Source of the DNA: Myxococcaceae bacterium
GTDB taxonomy: Bacteria > Myxococcota > Myxococcia > Myxococcales > Myxococcaceae
Reading direction: 5' to 3'
NCBI GenBank assembly: GCA_019686135.1
Contig: JADGHL010000003.1
Coordinates: 1 to 64,000, forward strand
DNA: 64,000 nt
Notes under the pieces: generated by a model
Seen by the model: only the letters and a program-made list of their open reading frames with translations
The model's database searches: none
What the model was told of the DNA's origin: nothing
Shown here: piece after piece, positions 7,370 through 16,619 of the stretch
Numbering within the stretch: position 1 is the stretch's first letter
Layout of the letters: each line of letters begins with the position of its first letter
Position numbers and translations under genes: made by a program

Positions 7370-9220
7370 ATGCAGCCCGCTCCCTCCGGCGCTCGCGCCC
7401 CTGCTCCGGTTATCTCCCGGCGCGTGCTCACCTGCGCCTCGGAGGCGGCAGCGCTCTGGGACGTCGTCGCGGACACCGATCGGCTGAATCGCGCGCTCGG
7501 GATGGCGCCGCTGGAGCTCGAGCCCGTCAACGGCCCCGGCCCTGCGCGGTACCGCGTGCGCACGCGCGTCGTAGGGCTGGCGGTGGAGTACTACGAGGAA
7601 CCCTTCGAGTTCGACGAGCCGCGCCGCTTCGCGCTGCGCCGGATCCCGACCTCGGGGCCGTATTCGTTGCTCGAGGTGCGTACGCAGCTCACGCCGCTGG
7701 ATGCGGGCGGCACCCGCGCCGAGATGGAGATCGCGGTCTATCCGCGCACGAGGCTCGCAGCGCCGGTCGCCGCTCTGCAGGCGCGCACGTTCCTGGCGCG
7801 CTGGTCGCGTCTGGTACGTGAAGCTGACGGGCGGCTGGTCCGCCGTGAGTCGCCGGTCGTGGTCGGTCCACCGCCGGTGATCCTCGAGCCGGCGTTCTCG
7901 CGTGCGGCCTCCCAGCTCGAGCCGGTCACTCCGAAGGGCCGCGACGCGGCCGAGGCGCTGGTGAAGTGGCTGCGCTCGGCGCCCGATCCGGACGTGCTGA
8001 AGATCCGCCCTTATGCCGTCGCCGACGAGTGGGGGCTCGATCGCGCGGCCGTGCTGGACGCGTGCCTCGCCGCCGTCCCCGCCGGCTTGCTGGAGCTGAA
8101 CTGGGAGCTCGTCTGTCCCAGCTGCCGCACCGGAGCGGACACGGTCGCCACGCTCAGCGCGCTCCCCGGGTCCGGGCACTGCCACCTGTGCGATCTCTCC
8201 TTCGGGCTCGAGTCCGAGCAGGCGCTCGAAGCGGTGCTGCGGCCGGTGAAGGCGGCGCGCGCGATCCCGGAGATGCCGTTCTGCATCGGCGGACCGCGCC
8301 GCACGCCTCACGTCGTCGCGCAGCGCATTCTCTCCAGAGAGGGCACGCTCGACCTGACGCTGCCCGCGGTGCCCGGCCGCTATCGGCTCTTCGTGCGCGG
8401 CGGGGGCCTCTCGCACCTGGAGCTCGCCGCGGATGGCCCCGCATCGATCGAGGTGCACGCCCACGACGCGGAGCTCTCGCCAACGCGGCTCACCGCGCGC
8501 CCAGGCGGGACGCTGACCGTCCGATTCCGGCAGACCGAGGACCGGCAGCTCAAGCTCGAGCGCTCGGAGTGGGCGAACGCGGCGGTGACCCTGCGCGATC
8601 TGTCGCTCCACCCGACCTTCCGGCGCGGATTCGGGCTGCAGCTGCTTCGCCAGGGGCAGTCGCTGAAGATCGGCCGTACCGCGTTGATGTTCACGGACCT
8701 CACCGGTTCGACTGCGCTCTATGCGGCGATGGGTGACGCGGCGGCCTTCGACATGGTCGACGCGCACTTCGTCTATCTCCGCGAGCGGATCGAACGCCAC
8801 GGCGGCGTGGTGGTGAAGACGATCGGCGATGCGGTGTTTGCTGCGTTCGGCGCGGACGAGGACGCGGTGGTGTGCGCGGCGGACGCACTCCGGGACTGGG
8901 AGCAGTTCCAGGCGGAAGTCCCGGCCGCGAAGGGCGTGTTCCTCAAGCTGGGGATCCACAGCGGGCCGACGTACGTGATCACCGCCAACGGCCAGCTCGA
9001 TTACTTCGGCCAGTCCGTGAACATCGCCGCGCGCCTGCAGGGGCTCGCCGGCGCGAACGAGCTCGTCGTCTCCGGCGACGTCGCGCTCCCCGACCTGGTC
9101 GGTTTCCACCGTCAGCCGTTCACCGCCGAGGTGAAGGGCGTGCCCGGTGCCCTCTCTCTGCACCGCATCACACCGATGAAGACGTCCGAAGTGGCGCCGG
9201 TGGCGGCGGGCAGCCGGTAG
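7370..9220 (+). CDS. Class III adenylate/guanylate cyclase with SRPBCC-like N-terminus
   Basis: The protein has 616 residues. Residues about 15-150 look like a START/SRPBCC (polyketide-cyclase-like) domain. The middle has a two-pair cysteine knuckle (CPSC near 248, CHLC near 270) suggesting a zinc ribbon. The C-terminal catalytic domain (about 437-600) has metal-binding Asp in FTDLTGST (near 441) and KTIGDAV (near 482) and the GQSVNIAARLQ helix with Asn and Arg for catalysis. It would make cAMP (or cGMP) in the cytoplasm; no membrane segment is seen. The frame is open far upstream, but only the part from ATG 7370 reads as protein. This architecture (DUF5939 plus cyclase) is, to my knowledge, frequent in myxobacteria. 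Confidence 0.88.
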   Translation: MQPAPSGARAPAPVISRRVLTCASEAAALWDVVADTDRLNRALGMAPLELEPVNGPGPARYRVRTRVVGLAVEYYEEPFEFDEPRRFALRRIPTSGPYSLLEVRTQLTPLDAGGTRAEMEIAVYPRTRLAAPVAALQARTFLARWSRLVREADGRLVRRESPVVVGPPPVILEPAFSRAASQLEPVTPKGRDAAEALVKWLRSAPDPDVLKIRPYAVADEWGLDRAAVLDACLAAVPAGLLELNWELVCPSCRTGADTVATLSALPGSGHCHLCDLSFGLESEQALEAVLRPVKAARAIPEMPFCIGGPRRTPHVVAQRILSREGTLDLTLPAVPGRYRLFVRGGGLSHLELAADGPASIEVHAHDAELSPTRLTARPGGTLTVRFRQTEDRQLKLERSEWANAAVTLRDLSLHPTFRRGFGLQLLRQGQSLKIGRTALMFTDLTGSTALYAAMGDAAAFDMVDAHFVYLRERIERHGGVVVKTIGDAVFAAFGADEDAVVCAADALRDWEQFQAEVPAAKGVFLKLGIHSGPTYVITANGQLDYFGQSVNIAARLQGLAGANELVVSGDVALPDLVGFHRQPFTAEVKGVPGALSLHRITPMKTSEVAPVAAGSR

Positions 9221-9230
9221 TCCCGGCCGC

Positions 9231-9608
9231 TCAGCCCAATAGCCGCAGCAGCCCACGCCTGCTTCTGTTTCCGCTCCACTTCAGCGCCAGCACCCGGCCG
9301 ACCGCGAGCAGCGCCACCATCATGACGATCTGCTGCCGCAGGATGATCCGGCTCACGTCGAACGCGGGCTTCCACCTCACCTCGCCGCCGCGGATCTCGT
9401 AGACGCCGACTGGTTCGGCGTTCACGCCGAACCCGGTGCCCGCGCCCTTGCCGTGCTGTTCGGGGTTCTCGCCCTGTCCGCCTCCTCCGCCGCCGCGCAC
9501 GCGGGCCACCGGCAGCACGGTGGCGCCGTTCTGCTGGATGGGCTCGCCGAACACCCGGCGCGCGCTGTACGTCTCCCGAATCCGGTCGATCACCTCGAGT
9601 GCGTCCAT
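9231..9608 (-). CDS. GerW/YtfJ-family sporulation-like protein
   Basis: The 125-residue protein begins at an ATG with a good ribosome site (AAGGAGC). It has the family pattern: an N-terminal GEPIQQNGATVLPVARVRGG, a glycine-rich loop, FGVNAEPVGVYEI, and one hydrophobic segment near residues 90-108 (VSRIILRQQIVMMVALLAVG). In Bacillus, YtfJ/GerW affects spore germination; in non-Bacillus species the role is unknown. The stop lies 10 bp from the convergent cyclase stop. Confidence 0.8.
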   Translation of the reverse strand: MDALEVIDRIRETYSARRVFGEPIQQNGATVLPVARVRGGGGGGQGENPEQHGKGAGTGFGVNAEPVGVYEIRGGEVRWKPAFDVSRIILRQQIVMMVALLAVGRVLALKWSGNRSRRGLLRLLG

Positions 9609-9770
9609 GACCTTGCTCCTTGAAGGGTGCTCCCGTTGGAGATGCGCACGCGCGCGGCGAGCCACGCGCTCCGGGCGAGCGGGCCGCGTCCGGTCCGCCG
9701 GCCGGGTGGGGGATCGGGCGGCGCGGAATTCTGGCTTCACAGCCGCGTGGCAGCGGGTAGCGTGCGCCGC

Positions 9771-10136
9771 ATGACCACGACCTCCAACAACGTCCATCAC
9801 GGAAGCTGTCACTGCGGCGCGGTCCGCTACCGCGTGGAGATCGATCTCTCGAAGCCCGTCATCCAGTGCAACTGCTCGATCTGCTCGCGCAGCGGTACCC
9901 TGCTGGCGTTCGTCCCGGAGTCCGCGTTCGTGCTCGAGAAGGGCGAGGACAACCTCACCGACTACCAGTTCGGCAAGAAGGTCATCCACCACCTCTTCTG
10001 CAAGACCTGCGGCGTGCGCTCGTTCGCGCGGGGTTCGGGCCCGAACGGGCCGACCGTGGCGATCAACACGCGCTGCCTCGAAGACGTCGACACCACCCGG
10101 CTTAAGGTCATGCACTTCGACGGCAAGAGCCGTTGA
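9771..10136 (+). CDS. GFA-family (CENP-V/Gfa-like) zinc protein
   Basis: The 121-residue protein has the family's cysteine set: GSCHCGAV near residue 12, CNCSICSRSG near 33, and FCKTCGV near 75. These bind structural and catalytic zinc in the Gfa fold (originally 'glutathione-dependent formaldehyde-activating'). The real substrate in most members is unknown. ATG 9771 is chosen because conserved sequence starts directly after it, although the frame is open to 9627. The next gene begins 12 bp downstream, so they may be co-transcribed. Confidence 0.9.
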   Translation: MTTTSNNVHHGSCHCGAVRYRVEIDLSKPVIQCNCSICSRSGTLLAFVPESAFVLEKGEDNLTDYQFGKKVIHHLFCKTCGVRSFARGSGPNGPTVAINTRCLEDVDTTRLKVMHFDGKSR

Positions 10137-10148
10137 TCCGCCCGCGCG

Positions 10149-11450
10149 ATGCCTCCGGACGATTCCTCCGCCGACGCGCTCCAGCGTCGCCTCGAGCGGT
10201 TGAGCGCCGCGCTTGGTCCGGCCTCCGGCACGGCCCGGTCTGCCGTGTCCGGGTCACCGCGCGACAACCGCAAGAGCGCCAGCCCGGCGAAGAAGATCGG
10301 CGCGGGCGGGATGGCGCTGGCGATCGGCCTCATCGCCGTGGCGATCGCCACCGGCCAGCTCGCGCTGCTCATCCCTGCCGCCATCCTGGCGATCCTCGCG
10401 GGCGCCATGCTGATCAGCGGGATCGGCGAGGCCGTGCTCGCGAGCCTGCCCGCGGGCCTTGCGCCGAAGGACGAGACGCGCGCGCGGATCGGTGCCGGCG
10501 CGAACCTCGGCGAGGGCGCGGTGATCGAACCCGGCGCGACGGTGGAGATGGGCGCGACGATCGGTCCGGGCGCGCGCGTCGAACGCGGCGCGGTGGTGCG
10601 GATGGGAGCGACGGTCGCATCGGGCGCGGTGGTCGAGGTGGGTGCGGTGGTCGGCTGGGGCGTGGAGGTAATGCAGAACGCGGTGGTGGGGCAGGGCGCA
10701 GTGGTCGGGGCCGGCGCCACCGTGCACCCGGGCGCGGTCGTGCCTCCCGGCATGCGGCTGCCGCCGGGTTCGGACTGGTCCGGCGGCGTGGGGACTGCGC
10801 GTTCGGCCTCCGCGGCGGGCTCGTCCGCGCGCACCTCGGAGAACCGGACCGTCGATCCGCGGCTGGCACGGATCGACGCGGCGTGCGAGCGCATCGCCTC
10901 CGAATTGGAGCAGGCGCCGGAGTCGGTGAAGGCGTACCTCGGCGCCTCCGCGCAGACCGCGAGCGAGCTGCGGAAGATCTGCCTCGGCCTGGTCGAACGC
11001 GAGAAGGTCCTGCGTGCCGAGTCGTCTGCGCAGGCGCTCGCGTTCCTCGCTCAGGAGCGCGCCGAGCTGGAACAGAAGATCGCCGCCGCCACTGACGAAG
11101 GGATCCGCCGTTCGCTGAAGAGCGCGGTGGCGGCGATCGAGGATCAGCAGCGCCAGCGCGCGGCGTTGAAGACCAGCGCGGATCGTCTCGACGCGGAGCT
11201 GACGCGGCTGCAGTGGACGCTGGATGGGATGGCCACGCAGCTGGTCCGGCTGCGGACCGCGGGGAGCGAAGTGACGGCCGGCGCCACCGACGAGGTGCTG
11301 CGGACGGTGCAGCAGCTCCACGACGAGATCGATGCGATCGCCGAGGCGCTCGAGCACGTGGGGCGCGCCGACGTGCTGGAACCGATCGCGGAGATCGCCG
11401 CGCCGGAACCACCGGCGCCCGTGGGCGTGGATCGTCAACGCACCCGCTGA
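10149..11450 (+). CDS. Membrane protein with hexapeptide beta-helix and C-terminal coiled coil
   Basis: The 433 residues divide clearly. There is a short charged N-terminus and a hydrophobic hairpin of two membrane segments (about residues 55-100). A run of about 13-16 hexapeptides (about 110-205; GAxVxxGAxV rhythm) predicts a left-handed beta-helix. A Ser/Ala linker and a long helical coiled coil (about 235-415, rich in Glu, Arg, Ala, Leu) follow. Left-handed helices of this type are known in acyltransferases and gamma-carbonic anhydrases, but no catalytic histidines typical of those stand out, so a scaffold role is likelier. No named family was recognised. Confidence 0.7.
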   Translation: MPPDDSSADALQRRLERLSAALGPASGTARSAVSGSPRDNRKSASPAKKIGAGGMALAIGLIAVAIATGQLALLIPAAILAILAGAMLISGIGEAVLASLPAGLAPKDETRARIGAGANLGEGAVIEPGATVEMGATIGPGARVERGAVVRMGATVASGAVVEVGAVVGWGVEVMQNAVVGQGAVVGAGATVHPGAVVPPGMRLPPGSDWSGGVGTARSASAAGSSARTSENRTVDPRLARIDAACERIASELEQAPESVKAYLGASAQTASELRKICLGLVEREKVLRAESSAQALAFLAQERAELEQKIAAATDEGIRRSLKSAVAAIEDQQRQRAALKTSADRLDAELTRLQWTLDGMATQLVRLRTAGSEVTAGATDEVLRTVQQLHDEIDAIAEALEHVGRADVLEPIAEIAAPEPPAPVGVDRQRTR

Positions 11451-11480
11451 GCGGACGGGGCAATGGTAGAAGCGCAGTCG

Positions 11481-13427
11481 ATGACGCGCTCGCCGCCGCT
11501 CTCGATCGTCTGGATCCTCCCTGCGTTTCTTGCCGCCGCCTGCGGACCCGGGGACCCCACCTTCCGGGACCGCGCCCCCGGCGAGCGCGCGCCGCTGACC
11601 GCCGCGTGCGATCCGATCGATCCGTCCCGCTGCGCGCTCCCGTGGCCCTCCAACACCTTCACCGTCGCCGACCCGTCGACGCCGACCGGATTGAAGCTCG
11701 CCCTCGAACGCAAGGCGCTCCCCTCCGCGGACGAGGTCGCGTTCCTCAACCTCGCGGATGGGTTCTCCCGGCTCTCGCCGCTGCTCACCGCCTTCCCGGG
11801 ATCGATCGATCCTTCGTCGGTCGGTGGGGGTGACGACACGGCGATCCGCCTTTGGGTGGCGCAACCCGGCGCTCCCGACGAAGGCGCGGCGATCCCCTTG
11901 CGGATCCTCCTTGTGCCCAGCACGAGCAAGTCGAAGGGCGAGGAGACGCTCGTGGTCGCCTATCCACGGCGCCCGCTCGCGCCGGCGTCCGACCACGTCG
12001 TGGTGGTGCTCGACTCGCTGCGCCCCGAAGGCGGTGGCTCGTTCGAAGCCGACCGGCTGACGCGGCTGTCGCTCGGGCTGGAGGCGCCGCAGACGGACGA
12101 CGAGCGCCAGCGCGTGGCGTACCACGCCCCCACGCGCGCCCTGCTCGCGCGCGCAAACATCGACCCGGCACACGTGCTGCGCGTGTGGGACTTCACCACG
12201 CGCTCGAAGGAGGACCCACAGGCGCGGCTGAAGGCGATGCGCGAAGCGGCCATCGATGCGGTGAAGACCGGCGCCGTGGGCGTGGCGATCGACGACGTGC
12301 GGCTGCCCTCGGACGGATCGGTGCTGGCGATCGTCCAGGGCCGCCTCACGGGGCTGCCCGAGTACCGCACTGCGGACGGCGTGCTCTCGCTGGACGAGGC
12401 GGCGATGCCAAAGGCGGTGGGCGTCCACGATGCGCCGTTCCGGGTGATGATCCCCCGCGGGACGACCGACTATCGGATGGTCCTCTACGGCCACGGAACC
12501 GGCGGGTCGCTCGACGAGGACACCTTCGATGAAGAGATCGCCGCCGACGGCCTGGGCAAGGCGAACGGGCTCTTCTACGGCTGGGACGGAGCGACGTTCC
12601 CCAACACGCTGATCGGGCTGGGCAGGGTCCAGCGCGGCGTGGCGACGTCCAGCGCGGGGCTGATGCAGGCGCTCGCGGACGTCTCCGCCATCGAAGAAGC
12701 GCTCAACGGGCCGCTCGCCGACGCGCTCGCCGCGCCGCTGCTCGGCGACGTCCCGAACCCCGCCGCCGGCCGCCGCCCGGACGCCACCGCGCCGATCTGG
12801 ACCGGTGGATCGCTGGGCGGCACGCTCGGGCTCGCCTACTCGGGCCTCTCGCCGCGCGTGCAATACGCCGTGCTCAACGTCCCCGGCGCCGGGTGGACGC
12901 ACTTCATCCCCGGCTCGGAGCTGTTCACCGTGCTCGCCCCGTCACTCGCGGTGAATTACCAGAGCACACTCGACTTCTGGGTCACGATGATGGTCAGCCA
13001 GCTGCTCTGGGACGACGTCGACGGCGGCAACTGGTCCGACGATCTCGACGCAGACGGCTCGGTGTACTTGCTGCAGGAGAGCATGGGCGATCCGATCCTC
13101 CCCAACCCGGGCTCGGAGCTGTGCGCCGCCGCCGTGAACGCGGCGATGGTCGGCGCGCCGCTGCAACCCATCCCGGGGGTGCCCGCGCCGGTGGAGTCGG
13201 TCAAAAGCCACAGTGCCATCACTCAGTACCGCGTGCCCGCGAGCGAGATGGGGATGGCGATCCACGGCTTCGCGAGGTTCGACACGATCGCCGGCGAAGC
13301 GGCGCGCGAGCAGATCGCCGGCTTCATCCGTTCCGCCCTCGACGGCGCACCGCGCATCGACCTGCCGTCCCAGTGCCGGAACAACACCCAGCCGGACTCG
13401 TGCGACTTCTCGTCGGTGCCGCCGTGA
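11481..13427 (+). CDS. Lipoprotein with alpha/beta-hydrolase-like domain
   Basis: From ATG 11481 the protein has 648 residues. The signal peptide ends in a lipobox (FLAAAC), followed by a cysteine-containing mature start (CDPIDPSRCALPWPSNTF). The central and C-terminal part looks like a secreted alpha/beta hydrolase: VLYGHGTGG oxyanion region near residue 340 and TGGSLGG, a GxSxG nucleophile elbow, near 438. A catalytic His may be in the SHSAITQYR region. It is probably an outer-membrane or periplasmic esterase/lipase-like protein, but no substrate can be named. An in-frame ATG at 11463 is also possible. Confidence 0.7.
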   Translation: MTRSPPLSIVWILPAFLAAACGPGDPTFRDRAPGERAPLTAACDPIDPSRCALPWPSNTFTVADPSTPTGLKLALERKALPSADEVAFLNLADGFSRLSPLLTAFPGSIDPSSVGGGDDTAIRLWVAQPGAPDEGAAIPLRILLVPSTSKSKGEETLVVAYPRRPLAPASDHVVVVLDSLRPEGGGSFEADRLTRLSLGLEAPQTDDERQRVAYHAPTRALLARANIDPAHVLRVWDFTTRSKEDPQARLKAMREAAIDAVKTGAVGVAIDDVRLPSDGSVLAIVQGRLTGLPEYRTADGVLSLDEAAMPKAVGVHDAPFRVMIPRGTTDYRMVLYGHGTGGSLDEDTFDEEIAADGLGKANGLFYGWDGATFPNTLIGLGRVQRGVATSSAGLMQALADVSAIEEALNGPLADALAAPLLGDVPNPAAGRRPDATAPIWTGGSLGGTLGLAYSGLSPRVQYAVLNVPGAGWTHFIPGSELFTVLAPSLAVNYQSTLDFWVTMMVSQLLWDDVDGGNWSDDLDADGSVYLLQESMGDPILPNPGSELCAAAVNAAMVGAPLQPIPGVPAPVESVKSHSAITQYRVPASEMGMAIHGFARFDTIAGEAAREQIAGFIRSALDGAPRIDLPSQCRNNTQPDSCDFSSVPP

Positions 13428-13436
13428 AGCGCCGCG

Positions 13437-14461
13437 CTAGAAGACCCCGCCCAGGCCGACGTGTGGCCGCCCCTCGCGCACGGTGACCGACGGGAAGACG
13501 GCGATCGCCGCTGTCCCGGTAGGCCTCGAGTCGCCCGCCTCCTCCCACCCGAGCCCCGCGGCGTCGAACGCGGCCACTGCCACGGTGCCGAGGAACAGCC
13601 CGGGTGAGATGGAAGAGTCGGCGCATCCGCTTATCCCGCTCGTCGCCGCGCAGTTGCCGATCAATGAGGCCGCGATCCACATCGCGGGCACGAACAGCCG
13701 CATGCTGAAGTCGCCGAACGCGCGCAGCCACTGCCGGTGGAAGAGGTGGACGATCGGCGCGCCGATCGCGCCCACGGCGTACATCCCCGCCGCGAAGAAC
13801 ACCTCCGGTCCGAAGCGCGGGTCCATCACGCTGCCGCGTGCGACCGCGTTGGCGTAGACGGACGCCCCGAACAGCGCGCCGATGGCGTCGACGGACAGAA
13901 TCTGCCAGCCATACCAGCGCTCGGGGCGGCGCCGCTCGAAGTCGTTCGGGTTCGCGTAGACGAACGCGTCGAGCGCGGACGCGCCGAGTGCGCCGGCCAG
14001 GAACCCGCCCGTCATCCCCGACTCGGTGCAGGCACGTTCGAAGCTCCCGGACGCGACGCACGCGGAGAGGGCGCCGAACAGGCTGCTGATGGGCGGGAGG
14101 AACAGCCGCGTGCCGAGGCTGGCCATGCCCCAGGTCCCGCGCCGGTGCGCCATGTGCACCGCCGGCGCGCCGATCAGCCCCACGTTCAGAAGCCCGATGT
14201 CCACCACGCCACCGTCGAGGGCCGCGTCTGGGGCGACCGCAGCGCGGCGAGGCTGAGCCCGCTGGCGATTCCGAGGCCATCCACGAGCAGCGTCTCGACG
14301 CCGTACCACTCGGCGCGCCGTCGCGGCGTGGAGCCCGCGTCCAGCAGCGGGGGAGGGGTGAGCCCGCGCTCGGGCCCGGCGGCGGGCGCCTGGGCGGAGC
14401 ACGGGGTCGCGGAGGCGAGGAAGGTGAGCGCCAGCGCGCCCACCGTGAGCGAACGTCTCAT
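13437..14461 (-). pseudogene. Predicted exported membrane protein, split by a 1-base frameshift
   Basis: The start at 14461 opens a signal-peptide-like N-terminus (LTVGALALTFLASATPCSA) that reads well to about residue 77 (SLAALRSP). The same frame then stops, while an adjacent frame continues with four or five hydrophobic segments (DGGVVDIGLLNVGLIGAPAV onward) to 13437. The shift falls at a run of four G on the + strand (14230-14233); five would restore one protein of about 340 residues. It is a recent frameshift pseudogene or a homopolymer sequencing error. No family was recognised. Confidence 0.65.
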
Positions 14462-14569
14462 GACATCCCGAAGGAGCTTGTCGGTCGGCCGCATCGTGGA
14501 TCGGAGTTGGTTCCGGGTGGGAGAAAGATCGCGGTGGCGCGAGGTGGTCCGGCGCGCTAGCAGCGCGAC

Positions 14570-15823
14570 ATGTCCGAGGGGCTCAGGCTCTCGAGCGACC
14601 TCAAGCTCTATGTGGCCACCCGCTTCGTGGTCACCATCGCGGTGCAGATGCAGGCGGTCGCGGTGGGCTGGCAGGTCTACGATCTCACCCACCGCGCGCT
14701 CGCGCTCGGCTACGTCGGGCTGGCGCAGTTCGCGCCGTTCGTCGCGCTCGCGCTGTTGACCGGGCACGTGGCGGATCGCTTCGAGCGCCGGCGCATCCTG
14801 ATGGTCTGCTACGCGGTCATCGCTCTGTGCGCGCTGATGTTCGCCGCGCTCACGCTGTGGGCCCGCGCGCCGGTGGAGCTGTACTACCTGGTGCTGGTGC
14901 TCCTCGGTTCGGCGCGTGCGTTCCTCGGGCCCGCCAGCCAGTCCTTCGTCCCGGAGCTGGTTCCGCCAAGCCAGCTCCAGTAGGGCATGGCGATGAGCTC
15001 GAGCGCGTTTCAGGTCGCCACCATCGTCGGGCCGGCGACCGGCGGGTTGCTCTACGCGGCGATCCACCCGACCGGCGTCTACGCCGTCTGCGCCCGGCTG
15101 CTGTTGCTGGGCGTGCTGTTCCTCGCGCTGATGAAGATCCGCGTGGTGAAGCAGGCGCCGAAGGCGACCACGTGGAAGGATCTCATCGGCGGGGTCACCT
15201 ATGTCTTCCGCAACCGGGTGATCCTCGGCTGCATTTCTCTCGATCTCTTCGCGGTGCTCCTCGGCGGCGCGGTGGCGCTCCTGCCGATCTTCGCGGAGGA
15301 CATCCTCCACACCGGCCCGTGGGGGCTGGGCCTGTTGCGGAGCGCGCCCGCGGTCGGCGCCTTCGTGGTGGCGGTGATCCTCGCCAACCGTCCGATCCAG
15401 CAGCGCGCGGGGATCTACCTGTTCGCGTGCGTGGCGATCTTCGGGCTGGCGACGATCGTCTTCGGCCTGTCCCGGAACCTCGCGCTCTCCGTTCTGGCGC
15501 TCGCGGTGCTGGGCGGTTCCGACATGGTGACCGTGGTGATCCGCCTGTCGGTTGTCCAGCTGGCCACGCCGCCCGAGATGCGCGGACGCGTGAGCGCGGT
15601 GAACATGGTCTTCATCGGCGCCTCCAACGAGCTGGGCGAGTTCGAGTCCGGCGTCACCGCGGCGTGGTGGGGACCGGTGGCCGCGGTGCTGGTGGGAGGC
15701 GCCGGGACGCTGGCGGTGACGCTGCTGTGGCTCTGGCTCTTCCCCGAGCTCCGGCGGATCCGCCGCGTGGAGGACGTCCTGCCGCCCGCCGGTGCGCCGC
15801 TGGTCCAGGCACCGCAGCCCTGA
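14570..15823 (+). pseudogene. MFS exporter (EntS-like, MFS_3) interrupted by one in-frame TAG
   Basis: The reading frame encodes a 12-segment major facilitator protein. The typical motif between segments 2 and 3 is present (GHVADRFERRRILM), as is the mid-protein ELVPPSQLQ...AMSSSAFQVATIVGPATGG stretch of EntS-like exporters. A TAG at 14981-14983 lies inside this conserved stretch, directly after PPSQLQ, and the frame then continues intact to 15823. Read through, it is about 417 residues, the normal family size. Either a nonsense mutation, a sequence error or suppression is involved. Substrate unknown. Confidence 0.82.
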
Positions 15824-15909
15824 GCGGCGCGGCCTTCGGGCCAAGGAGCCACCCTCGGGTGCGTGGCGTCCTCCCGGTGTCCACCTTGTGGGTAGGAAAG
15901 GAGACGCAC

Positions 15910-16098
15910 ATGGGAGAGCTGTCCGACAAGATCAAGGGGCGCCTCAAGTCGGTGATGGGCAAGGCGTCGGGCGACCGGCGCCTCGAGGCCGAGGGTGAGG
16001 CCGAGGAGATGAAGGGAAAGGTGAAGGGCGGCGTCGAGGAGGCGAAGCAGGAGGTCAAGGGGGCCATCCGCCGCGAGCCCGGCCCCGAAAAGCGCTGA
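15910..16098 (+). CDS. CsbD-family small stress protein
   Basis: The 62-residue, highly charged Lys/Glu/Gly protein matches the CsbD pattern (DKIKGRLKSVMGKASGD near the start, KGKVKGGVEEAKQEVKGA). CsbD proteins are induced by general stress in many bacteria; the molecular function is unknown. A strong ribosome site (AGGAAAGGAG) precedes ATG 15910, which suggests high expression. The stop lies 14 bp from a convergent gene stop. Confidence 0.88.
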   Translation: MGELSDKIKGRLKSVMGKASGDRRLEAEGEAEEMKGKVKGGVEEAKQEVKGAIRREPGPEKR

Positions 16099-16112
16099 GC
16101 GCCGCGCGCCGG

Positions 16113-16616
16113 CTACGGGTGCTTGCGCACCGCCATCACCGTGAGCTCCCCGTCGCCGGTGGGGCGACGGACTTCGACCGTCTCGCCCACCGCGCGGCCC
16201 ATCAGCGCGCGGGCCACGGGCGAGTGCACGCTGAGCCGACCATGCCGGGGGTCCGCCTCGTCGGGGCCGACGATCCGCCAGGTCGTCTCCGTGCCCTCCT
16301 CGTCTTCAATCGTCACCCAGGTCCCGAACGCGACACGGCCCTCCGGCGCGTCGTCCGGCGAGAGCACGGTCAGCGAAGCAATCGTCGCTTCGTAGAAGGC
16401 GATCCGCTGATCCAGCTCGTTGAGCGCGGCCGCTCGCTCCTCCTCCGGGAGCTGCATCGCCTCGGCCCGCTCCTCGCGCGCCTTCGCCAGGTTCGCCTGA
16501 AGCGCGGCGAAGCCCTCGGGCGTGATGTAGCGCACCTCCCCCGGCTGCAGGGTGGGAGGCCCCCGGGTGATCGGCCCGTGCTCGACAGTCTCTTCGCTGA
16601 TGAACGCCTTCGACAC
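16113..16616 (-). CDS. GreA/GreB-family transcription elongation factor
   Basis: The 167-residue protein has the Gre layout: an N-terminal antiparallel coiled coil (about residues 30-80; GFAALQANLAKAREERAEA) and a C-terminal FKBP-like domain ending in SVHSPVARALMGRAVGETVEVRRP, the signature that contacts RNA polymerase. Gre factors stimulate transcript cleavage in backtracked polymerase. It has extra residues before the coiled coil, so it resembles GreB or a Gre paralog more than standard GreA. It follows the next gene by 3 bp and probably shares its transcript. Confidence 0.85.
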   Translation of the reverse strand: MSKAFISEETVEHGPITRGPPTLQPGEVRYITPEGFAALQANLAKAREERAEAMQLPEEERAAALNELDQRIAFYEATIASLTVLSPDDAPEGRVAFGTWVTIEDEEGTETTWRIVGPDEADPRHGRLSVHSPVARALMGRAVGETVEVRRPTGDGELTVMAVRKHP

Positions 16617-16619
16617 GCG

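Noticed and set aside
10254-12902. An 882-codon minus-strand frame
   Set aside because: It is antisense to the beta-helix and lipoprotein genes and has Arg/His-rich shadow composition without motifs.
4055-14983. Genome-wide reassignment of TAG to an amino acid
   Set aside because: TAG is the natural terminal codon of several intact genes here (9220, 25904, 29953, 33187), with the next gene or a convergent gene following at once.
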